From positions 62,001 to 126,000 of IMG/VR virus record IMGVR_UViG_3300032116_000037: DNA of 64,000 bases. One strand, given 5' to 3'. Numbering within the stretch: position 1 is the stretch's first letter; each line of letters begins with the position of its first letter. The notes beneath the pieces were generated by a model that was not told the origin of the DNA, did no database searches, and saw only the letters and a list, made by a program, of their open reading frames with translations. The DNA is from a virus. This document shows positions 51,922 through 58,789 of the stretch, piece by piece. A program made the translations under genes and the position numbers.

Positions 51922-52459
51922 TGATCAACTCGTCTCTATAAGCTCTACCTAAATAATAAGTTTTATCATCTATTGTTTGAGCTATTTCTTTAATTACCAT
52001 CATAGTTTCTTCGTTATTAGGAAATTTAATACCTCTTTTGACAGCTGTTTTTAAAGGGCTTAAGGCAGCTTCAGTATCTAACTCTTTTAAAGTTTTCCAT
52101 ACTTTTGGATAACCAGCAAAGATTTCTTCATCACTTTTCCCCACTGCGTCTTCACGTCTTTTCCCCATTGGTAATAAAATACAAATTTCATAAGATGTCG
52201 AAACATATTCATATATGCCACGACTATTTTTACGCCATTCTGGATGATTGCTATTGATAACAAGTAATTCTAATTGGCTTATTCGCTTTTCTTGCTCTTC
52301 TGCCATCTTTTTATACTTGTCTCTTTCCATAGCATCAAATTCACGACGGTCTTTTCTCTCAGAATCTTGTACTTCTTTACGATATTTAAGAAAAGTAATT
52401 AAACCACCACCAAGAATAAAGGTGATGAATGGCATTATATAATCTTGAATATCGCCCAT
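51905..52459 (-). CDS. Membrane-anchored PAS-like protein
   Basis: 184 residues. The N-terminus is a transmembrane helix (IMPFITFILGGGLITFLKY) followed by a charged coiled coil (ERDKYKKMAEEQEKRISQLE). The C-terminal two thirds look like a PAS fold: WRKNSRGIYEYVSTSYEICI, VGKSDEEIFAGYP, then LKTAVKRGIKF and TYYLGRAYRD, following the order 'w..d..g.....n......lg..r.dviGktd.e.f...' of PAS domains. No output domain is present, so it may be a sensor-like or regulatory membrane protein. The start follows GAGG. Confidence 0.55.
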   Translation of the reverse strand: MGDIQDYIMPFITFILGGGLITFLKYRKEVQDSERKDRREFDAMERDKYKKMAEEQEKRISQLELLVINSNHPEWRKNSRGIYEYVSTSYEICILLPMGKRREDAVGKSDEEIFAGYPKVWKTLKELDTEAALSPLKTAVKRGIKFPNNEETMMVIKEIAQTIDDKTYYLGRAYRDELINAPTR

Positions 52460-52466
52460 ATTAACC

Positions 52467-53267
52467 TCAAGGTATCATAAATATAAATTTAATAGTTGAT
52501 GCTATTTTACTATAAAGCTCTGGGAAAAGTCTCGCAAATACCGCTCTAATTAACGCCAAACCTAACAGTATACCTATAATTACACCAAATATTTTAAGCG
52601 CAATATAGAAGATTCCATTTATAATTTTATGGATCCAATTAGCTAACGCCTCTAATGGGCGCAGTCTTAAATCGACAGAATTAAGCCTTTCTTCTATATT
52701 TTTTTGCCTTGCATCTATCCGTTCAACAATTATGTCTATTAAACGTCTACGCTCTCTTTCTTGATTTATTTGCTCTATTAAATTAGGTAATAAATTTAAT
52801 CTATCATTTATATCTTTTAAAGAAGCAAGTCTATCATCAAAAAGCTGCCTAATTTTATCTAAAACACGTGCTCTCTCAAGCTCATTTTTATTAAATAATT
52901 CATCAACTTTATTAGATACTTCTTCAACTAAATTTCTAATAGGTTGAAAATCTGGCTTAAGCTCTAAATTACTTAATATCTTCTTTAACTCTTCAATTTG
53001 ATTTCTTAAAGGTTGAAAGTTATCTCTTTCAGTTAAACCTTGAAGTCTTTCGTCTATCTCTATAATTCTAGAAGAGATTAAACCTAATAGGGCGCGTTGT
53101 GTTTTAGACTCTTGCCTGATACTTTCTAATATCTTATCAAACAACCCATCTTGAATATTCTCATCTTGAGTAACTACTGGTGACGGAACTGGTAGTGGAG
53201 GAAATTCATCTTGCACTAAAGCTGTAGAAACTAAAATTCCAAATGCTACAAAAAATTCGCTAATCAT
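52467..53267 (-). CDS. Coiled-coil membrane protein (spanin-like topology)
   Basis: 266 residues. A hydrophobic signal or anchor (FFVAFGILVSTALV) is followed by a Pro-rich stretch, long coiled coils with two similar segments (FQPLRNQIEELKKIL and FQPIRNLVEEVSNKV), and a C-terminal transmembrane region (IFYIALKIFGVIIGILLGLA). Two membrane anchors joined by a periplasmic coiled coil would resemble a spanin, but no lipobox is present, so the call is tentative. GAAGG SD precedes the start. It overlaps the thioredoxin-fold gene. Confidence 0.6.
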   Translation of the reverse strand: MISEFFVAFGILVSTALVQDEFPPLPVPSPVVTQDENIQDGLFDKILESIRQESKTQRALLGLISSRIIEIDERLQGLTERDNFQPLRNQIEELKKILSNLELKPDFQPIRNLVEEVSNKVDELFNKNELERARVLDKIRQLFDDRLASLKDINDRLNLLPNLIEQINQERERRRLIDIIVERIDARQKNIEERLNSVDLRLRPLEALANWIHKIINGIFYIALKIFGVIIGILLGLALIRAVFARLFPELYSKIASTIKFIFMIP

Positions 53268-53652
53268 TAAAAAAACCTTCTAAATCAGAATTGTTCCAAA
53301 ACGTTCTGACTCCTTTCCCATTCTTATCTACTTTATATTTAAATAATTTAGGTATAGATTTATCTGTACCTTCTAGTAGTTTTTTCCTTAATGCTTCTTC
53401 TTTATCGTAATCTACTAAGACGACGCTTTTTCCTTTAGGGAATATAGTCTTCTTTAACTGTTCTTTTAATCTTTGGCATGGAGGACACCAATCTGCACTA
53501 ACTAATATATAGTATGTACCTTCTTTAAAACTATTTTTTGAGTATGATTCTTTTATAAAATCATTATAGTTTTTAAAGCCGCCAATTTTCTCTTGAGTAA
53601 AGCCTAGACAAGGCAATAAACAAAATAAAAGAACAGTTAAATACCTTACCAT
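53260..53652 (-). CDS. Exported thioredoxin-fold protein
   Basis: 130 residues with a signal peptide (YLTVLLFCLLPCLGFTQ) and a thioredoxin active site ADWCPPCQRL (C56, C59). The CPPC motif and a following strand VVLVDYD agree with thioredoxin-like SoxW/TlpA-type proteins. Signal cleavage would place it in the periplasm, where it could make or reduce disulfides. The Cys-rich virion proteins encoded in this half of the genome are possible clients. No lipobox of the usual form is present. Confidence 0.8.
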   Translation of the reverse strand: MVRYLTVLLFCLLPCLGFTQEKIGGFKNYNDFIKESYSKNSFKEGTYYILVSADWCPPCQRLKEQLKKTIFPKGKSVVLVDYDKEEALRKKLLEGTDKSIPKLFKYKVDKNGKGVRTFWNNSDLEGFFND

Positions 53653-54569
53653 AGATTATTATTAATCTCCTGAGCTGGATAGCCTTTAAAATTAGATAAA
53701 GCGTATGAATCTTGCTGCTTAAGCATTCTATCTGCTGCATCAGCATCTACCCAGAACGAGCCTTCTGGTTGATTATGGCGTTTAGGGCCATCGATCCAAT
53801 TTTCACCCCATGAATTAATACAAAGCAAACCTGGGCGTTTATACTCATCATCAACACTAGAGAATAACATACAATGGGCCCATCTACCTTGTGGTCTAGC
53901 AAAACCTTCTGAATCGCGCTTCATAGTGAAGCCTTGATTTGAGCAAACTACAACTGGATAACCATTAGCGATTGCATCACGCGCCTCTTCATACGAAGTA
54001 ACAAGAGCGGTAGTTTGGATTGGATGCTCATCAGCTGTTGGCTCCAACTCATAAGGTAATTCATTAAAACCCCAAGCCTTAGCTACTTTACCAGAATAGT
54101 TAGTTAAATCATATTTATCATATTTTTTTCTCAATAGAGTTCCGTTGTCTTTAACTGCTTTTTGAGCCCAAGAACCTAAAGAACCATCCATATTCCTTAA
54201 TCTACCTTGACCTTGAATAACTCTACTAGTACCATAAATCCATTCTGTTGCAGTTAATACTCCTGGCCATTTTTCTGATTCTTTACGAAGTAAAATTTCA
54301 ACAGCCATTAATACTTCAATGCCTTTAGCATAACCATGGCTTACACAATCGCCAATAGTTTGAGTATTAATAGGAAAAGTTCCATTCCACAACTTTGTTA
54401 AAGCTTCATGTAATAATACTATTTTCTTCTCGCCTGTGCCACTTAAATTCCAAGCCGTGCTGCCGAAAAGTTTTGAAAAACTTAAAATCTCATCATGAGC
54501 TTTCGCTACACTATAATCTCTTTCTTCAGGAGCAATCCAACCAAATTCTTGACTCATTTCAATAACCAT
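53646..54569 (-). CDS. Papain-like (C1A-type) cysteine peptidase
   Basis: 307 residues. The catalytic Cys lies in NTQTIGDCVSHGYAKG (C75), His in GRWAHCMLFSS (H232) and Asn in LLCINSWGENWIDGP (N252). This Cys-His-Asn order with Q70 in the oxyanion position is the papain fold. There is no signal peptide or propeptide, so it acts inside the cell or in the virion. It may mature structural proteins or help lyse the host; the substrate is unknown. The alternative start at 54557 is possible. It overlaps the desaturase gene by 11 bases. Confidence 0.82.
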   Translation of the reverse strand: MVIEMSQEFGWIAPEERDYSVAKAHDEILSFSKLFGSTAWNLSGTGEKKIVLLHEALTKLWNGTFPINTQTIGDCVSHGYAKGIEVLMAVEILLRKESEKWPGVLTATEWIYGTSRVIQGQGRLRNMDGSLGSWAQKAVKDNGTLLRKKYDKYDLTNYSGKVAKAWGFNELPYELEPTADEHPIQTTALVTSYEEARDAIANGYPVVVCSNQGFTMKRDSEGFARPQGRWAHCMLFSSVDDEYKRPGLLCINSWGENWIDGPKRHNQPEGSFWVDADAADRMLKQQDSYALSNFKGYPAQEINNNLW

Positions 54570-55092
54570 CTCTTTCTTCAGACATTCTCTTTACTTTTAT
54601 TCCAAACTTATCTAATATACTTTCTAATTTCGCCCATGCATTAAAATAATCTAATATAGGATTTAATATATTACTTAATACACAATAACATTTATTATAT
54701 GGAGGTTTGTGATGCTTAGCGTGTTGATATTTTGTTTGTACTATAGCTGCTTCTTGTAAATAAGTAATAAAAATATTGTTTTGACTTCTATGATTCCAAG
54801 CATGAACTTCGTTGCCCATAGAAGTAAAAAAACCAATTAATACCACCCAATATAAATCGATACCTAAAATTAATAAGAAAGGAGCTAAACAAACAGTTAA
54901 AAGAATAGGGACTAAATTCCTTGTTAGAAAAGTACCCATTCTACCCATTAAGCCAGGTTGTTTGTGATGTTCAATATTATGAACGCCTATACCAAACGGC
55001 CAATCTTTTGTAGCATAGGCATCTTCAATCCAATGAAAGAGCCCAGTAAAAAAATCAGCTATTAAAAAACACGCTAAGATTTCACCAATCAT
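54559..55092 (-). CDS. CarF/TMEM189-like lipid desaturase
   Basis: 177 residues, the length of the core of this family (PF10520-type; plasmanylethanolamine desaturase). Histidines fall in its order: DFFTGLFHWIED (H20), NIEHHKQP (H42, H43), GNEVHAWNH (H97, H101) and YQHAKHHKPP (H124, H127, H128), then YCVLSNILNPILD. Three or four hydrophobic stretches (1-20, 57-90) indicate a membrane enzyme. CarF/PEDS1 desaturates the glycerol ether lipid to make vinyl-ether plasmalogen. The family extends beyond that substrate, so the substrate here is inferred. It lies within the exported-protein cassette. Confidence 0.85.
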   Translation of the reverse strand: MIGEILACFLIADFFTGLFHWIEDAYATKDWPFGIGVHNIEHHKQPGLMGRMGTFLTRNLVPILLTVCLAPFLLILGIDLYWVVLIGFFTSMGNEVHAWNHRSQNNIFITYLQEAAIVQTKYQHAKHHKPPYNKCYCVLSNILNPILDYFNAWAKLESILDKFGIKVKRMSEERDGY

Positions 55093-55820
55093 TTAATTGC
55101 TTTTAAACCTTTCGCCACTTCCAAATAGGCTGCTATATATTCGTCCTTGTCTGGAGAAACTGTTTTCATTAAATCAACATATTTAGCATTAAAATTTGAC
55201 CATTTATTTCTAACTTCATCAGTCAATCTATCTTTTAATAAAGAAGATAATTCTGTGGCCATTTGTTGTGGAGACATATTTAAACCAGCGGCTCTAGAAG
55301 CAATAGTTTCAAAACATGTAGCTAACACTTTTGCTTCCGGGCCTTTATTATCTGATCTTACTTCTGTCGCAGCTTTATATATTTCTAAAGCCAGCCCGTC
55401 TAAATCTGGAGGATTTGGGTTTGGGTTAGGGTTAGGATTTGGGTCAGGTTCTGGACCAGGAGGCGTTGGATTAACAGTATCTCCAAGTATTTCTATATAA
55501 GAAAAAGTTTTATCAAGTTTTTCCCCATAGCTAGTAATTAATATCTTATACAAACCGGGGCGGCTTGTAAAAACATATTTACCATCTTGTAATGGGAGAC
55601 ATTCTACAGTTTCAGATTCTAAAACTTCAACATCGCGGCCAGATACTTTAATTTTATATACTCTATGTATACTGATATCTACAACTTTAGATGCTTCTAC
55701 TGGCTTATAATCAAAAACTATTAATTTATAGGCTTCGCTTTTTTCAGGCGAATCTATTTGAGCAAACACTAATGAACAACTTAAGAAAACAAATAATAAA
55801 CTTAATAATACCTTTTTCAT
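55089..55820 (-). CDS. Secreted protein with Pro-Asn linker
   Basis: 243 residues, signal peptide VLLSLLFVFLSCSLVFA with cleavage likely after VFA. An N-terminal beta domain (YKLIVFDYKPVEASKVVDI) is followed by a PNPNPNPNP linker and a helical C-terminal domain (LEIYKAATEVRSDNKGPEAK). No family recognised. The linker is encoded by a GGATTTGGGTTAGGG-type repeat. The gene shares 4 bases with the desaturase gene (ATGA) and sits 1 base from the protease gene. Confidence 0.65.
   Translation of the reverse strand: MKKVLLSLLFVFLSCSLVFAQIDSPEKSEAYKLIVFDYKPVEASKVVDISIHRVYKIKVSGRDVEVLESETVECLPLQDGKYVFTSRPGLYKILITSYGEKLDKTFSYIEILGDTVNPTPPGPEPDPNPNPNPNPNPPDLDGLALEIYKAATEVRSDNKGPEAKVLATCFETIASRAAGLNMSPQQMATELSSLLKDRLTDEVRNKWSNFNAKYVDLMKTVSPDKDEYIAAYLEVAKGLKAIK
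55408..55446 (-). repeat. Pro-Asn codon repeat
   Basis: A short tandem of CCN-AAY codons (+ strand: GGATTTGGGTTTGGGTTAGGG) encodes the PNPNPNPNP linker of the secreted protein. Confidence 0.75.
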
Positions 55821-55821
55821 C

Positions 55822-56568
55822 TTATAACCCTGTCAATTCTTTAATAATCTTTAAACTTGGACCATTTGTAGGAGCGCCAATTAAAGCTCCATTTACTCTT
55901 TCATGCCTATTACTATAAGTCACAGTAGCAACTACGCTTATAATTTCACCTTTATCATTCAATATTGGACCGCCGCTATCACCTTGCATAGCAAAACCTA
56001 ATACGCAAGTACCTTTATCATCGCATATAGCTATTTTAGAACTAAAATGTCTAACTTTATCAGACCCGCCGCCAAAACCTAAAATCTGACAATCTCCATA
56101 TAAATTTGGCAAATCTTTAGCTATCTTTAAAGGTTGTATATCATCAGGTATACATGCCTTAACTAATGCTGCGTCATTTTTATGTCCTGAAACTTCATAC
56201 ATCTCATCATATAATTTGATCTTAACAGCATTCTCGCTTTTCTTACCATTATAAAAATTGATATCCATTAAATCGCAATCTGCTACATGGGCAGCAGTTA
56301 ATATTCGACCGTAATACCAGCCTTTTGGACAACCTTCTTGATTTTCTTCTTTAAAAATAACTGATCCAGAACCTAAACCTATAAAATCGCCTTTTGGATT
56401 AGCTTCTGTTTTTTTTCTACAAGTAATCTTTACAACTGATTTTTTAATTTCAGATTCTTCTATAAAACGCCATATTTCAGGCCTGTCGATACCTACTTGA
56501 GAAAAAAGAGAGGGTGTGTTAAAAAGAAAATAAACAGAAATGAAAATAGAAAATAATAATTTCTTCAT
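55822..56568 (-). CDS. Secreted trypsin-like serine protease
   Basis: 248 residues with a signal peptide (LLFSIFISVYFLFNTPSLFS). Catalytic triad: His in ILTAAHVADC (H94), Asp in HKNDAALVKA (D132) and Ser in MQGDSGGPIL (S198). The S1 family chymotrypsin fold is clear, with Cys pairs (CPKG, CQIL, CVLG) that may form disulfides. An AGAGGTG SD lies 5 bases from the start. Signal cleavage would deliver it to the periplasm or outside the cell. Possible roles: attack of envelope proteins, or exclusion of other phages; none is proven. Confidence 0.87.
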   Translation of the reverse strand: MKKLLFSIFISVYFLFNTPSLFSQVGIDRPEIWRFIEESEIKKSVVKITCRKKTEANPKGDFIGLGSGSVIFKEENQEGCPKGWYYGRILTAAHVADCDLMDINFYNGKKSENAVKIKLYDEMYEVSGHKNDAALVKACIPDDIQPLKIAKDLPNLYGDCQILGFGGGSDKVRHFSSKIAICDDKGTCVLGFAMQGDSGGPILNDKGEIISVVATVTYSNRHERVNGALIGAPTNGPSLKIIKELTGL

Positions 56569-56619
56569 GACACACCTCTTAGATGGTTATGGCGGAAGCG
56601 AAATTTTCATAAAAACACT

Positions 56620-57129
56620 CTATTCTACAGGTCTTATAACAAATTTAACAGTCCTATCAGCGGTTTGATTTGAACTCGTGACGAGTTTTATAAACGAAGC
56701 TCCGCTAAAAACTTCAGGATCTACTGGAACATAACATCCTGTAGAAATAGTAATCGAATAATTCGAAGCGCCGCCTACGCTTTTTATTGTATTAAATGTG
56801 CCACTTGATTCATCTGAGCTGGTAAAAGTGCCAGAATTAGATGAAAAAGTGTTTGGAAAATACAAACCTACTAACTGAGATTTGTCATCTTTCCAAAAGC
56901 CACAGTCAATAACTGAACTTGTATTAGAGCCGCTATCAATAGAGCCTTCTACTATTTGATAGCTAGATAAATCAAACTCGGCGCGACTTGTCCCATCCAC
57001 ATCAAATTCAAAATTTGATTGTTTCACGCCATTTAAACTTGTTATATAATATATATCATTAACATCAGCATCTGGCTTTAATGTATAGATATACTTTTTA
57101 TTTGGATCGCTAGGTTGTAATACGGCCAT
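56620..57129 (-). CDS. Virion surface protein (putative)
   Basis: 169 residues, beta-rich, Ser/Thr-rich (TFTSSDESSGTFNTIKS), with the bland composition of small capsid decoration or tail proteins. No signal peptide or enzyme motif. Its start follows AGAGGT and has the motif GGTGTATAATATATAG 27 bases upstream, so it may be expressed late and at high level. Role inferred from composition. Confidence 0.5.
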   Translation of the reverse strand: MAVLQPSDPNKKYIYTLKPDADVNDIYYITSLNGVKQSNFEFDVDGTSRAEFDLSSYQIVEGSIDSGSNTSSVIDCGFWKDDKSQLVGLYFPNTFSSNSGTFTSSDESSGTFNTIKSVGGASNYSITISTGCYVPVDPEVFSGASFIKLVTSSNQTADRTVKFVIRPVE

Positions 57130-57156
57130 TTTTTACCTCTTTTTATATAAAAAAAT

Positions 57157-57172
57157 CTATATATTATACACC
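57157..57172 (-). promoter_or_regulatory. Candidate late promoter
   Basis: Minus-strand GGTGTATAATATATAG, 15 of 16 bases identical to the site at 49870-49885, ends 27 bases before the next ATG (57129). It overlaps the last codons of the upstream glycosyltransferase gene. Confidence 0.5.
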
Positions 57173-58789
57173 GTTATTTACTATAGTAGATAAGTAATTC
57201 TTAATATCGCCATTTGGCATATGATATACATCAAATATTTCTGGTTTATCCTTATAAATACCCGCAAAAATAGCCTCTTCTGTACCTATATATCCCATAC
57301 TTAAAGCTTTATCTAAAAAGTCATAAAAATAAGTATTTAATTCATTGATTGCATCTAACCCCCCTCCAAAAATACTAGCTCTTAATACTTTTAATGGAGT
57401 CGACTTGCAAAGTTTTTTGTACCCATCTTTTGAAAATCCATGAATTTCTGTGTATATGGGATAAGGATAAGATGCTATAAATAAATTATCTGTTTGTATT
57501 TTATTAAAGTCTACATCTTTTATAAAATTTATATTATAACTATTACATATACCAGAATCTATCCAAAAATATCTTTTTCCTTGAAAACAATACTTACTAT
57601 TATATACCGCATATTTTAAAAATTCTATTTTATGCAAGGTTAAAGATATATAGTCTGGATTAGTTATAACGCTATCATACATCCAACTAGATTGAGTTTT
57701 CCATTCTTTTGTATTTGTTATCTCAACAATCTTATTATGATAATACATTCTTCTTATATCATTTAAAGACCTAAAATGTACTATTGCTTTTTTTCCGCCA
57801 GTCATTGCGCTTATTTTTTCATAATATTTTTCATCAGCAAAAATAACAAGCGGAACGTTTGCCTCTAATAATTTCTGTAAACCATTTATATAATGATCTT
57901 CAAAACTTCTATTGTCTATTTTATCTCTATTAATATCTATTAAAGCAGTAACTAAAACATTTTCATATTCTGTATGATCTTTATCAGTGTTTCTAACTTG
58001 TAAAGCTAATTCATCATATTTATAATAATCTACCCAAGGTAAAGTTCTATTATTAGATAACTCTTTTGGAAAAAGTGTTTCTGGCGTAGTAATTTCATTT
58101 GGCCTTTTATTAACCATTATACTTTCATTATCGCCAGTATGTATCACACATTTTTTATTTAAATAAACACCTTTAAAACCAAGCCCAAAAAACTTCCTAT
58201 CTATATTCCATTCATTATAATATTTTTCTACACGCCCTAATAATATTAAATCTTCTCTTCTTTTAAGATTAGGACTCCCTTGCCAAATAAACCAATGAAA
58301 ATGATTTTTAGTTATACGCCAAGGCTTCTTATAATAAAAACTATTATCTATTAATTGATCTTCATAAGAATCAATACATTCTTCTTGAAAAGTTCTCCAA
58401 GAAATATCTATAGATCCTATATCTCTATATTTTTCTAAAATATCTTTTGATAGAGATAAATATCCTGTATCTATAAAATGCCAATCTTCTTCTAGATAAA
58501 AAATGTATTTGGTAGAGCAAAAAGATGTCATAAAATCTTGTGCCCACCAAAGACCGCGATTTTCTGGAAAGCAAATTATATCTGCTATTTCCCCGTATTT
58601 TTCGACTAATTTTTCAAAAACACCATCTATAGCGCTATCATCTACTATAACTATTTTTGTTATAATATCTCTAGTCCTAAGAAAAGACTCCATCGTTTTT
58701 TCTAACAAATGGAGTCTATTGCAACTTAAGACATATGTAGTGATTTCACTCTCTGGTTGATCAATAGTATGTATTTTAATTTTAGACAC
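57164..58789 (-). CDS. Glycosyltransferase (GT2-like) fused to HtrL/YibB-like domain
   Basis: 541 residues, two domains. Residues 1-275 are GT-A-like: TTYVLSCNRLHLLEKTMESF, IVIVDDSAIDG, and FYLEEDWHFID with an EED donor site. Residues about 278-540 match the HtrL/YibB family: VLVTALIDINRDK, then LQKLLEANVPLVIFADEKYY, and LTLHKIEFLKYAVYNSKY followed by RYFWIDSGICN. HtrL/YibB-type proteins are GT-like enzymes of surface-glycan clusters. It may act on a virion or cell-surface glycan. It overlaps the next gene by 8 bases. Confidence 0.78.
   Translation of the reverse strand: MSKIKIHTIDQPESEITTYVLSCNRLHLLEKTMESFLRTRDIITKIVIVDDSAIDGVFEKLVEKYGEIADIICFPENRGLWWAQDFMTSFCSTKYIFYLEEDWHFIDTGYLSLSKDILEKYRDIGSIDISWRTFQEECIDSYEDQLIDNSFYYKKPWRITKNHFHWFIWQGSPNLKRREDLILLGRVEKYYNEWNIDRKFFGLGFKGVYLNKKCVIHTGDNESIMVNKRPNEITTPETLFPKELSNNRTLPWVDYYKYDELALQVRNTDKDHTEYENVLVTALIDINRDKIDNRSFEDHYINGLQKLLEANVPLVIFADEKYYEKISAMTGGKKAIVHFRSLNDIRRMYYHNKIVEITNTKEWKTQSSWMYDSVITNPDYISLTLHKIEFLKYAVYNSKYCFQGKRYFWIDSGICNSYNINFIKDVDFNKIQTDNLFIASYPYPIYTEIHGFSKDGYKKLCKSTPLKVLRASIFGGGLDAINELNTYFYDFLDKALSMGYIGTEEAIFAGIYKDKPEIFDVYHMPNGDIKNYLSTIVNNGV

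Noticed and set aside
53260-53652. Lipoprotein signal in the thioredoxin-fold protein
   Set aside because: Cys in LLPCLG has Pro before it, which does not fit a lipobox; a standard signal peptide is likelier.
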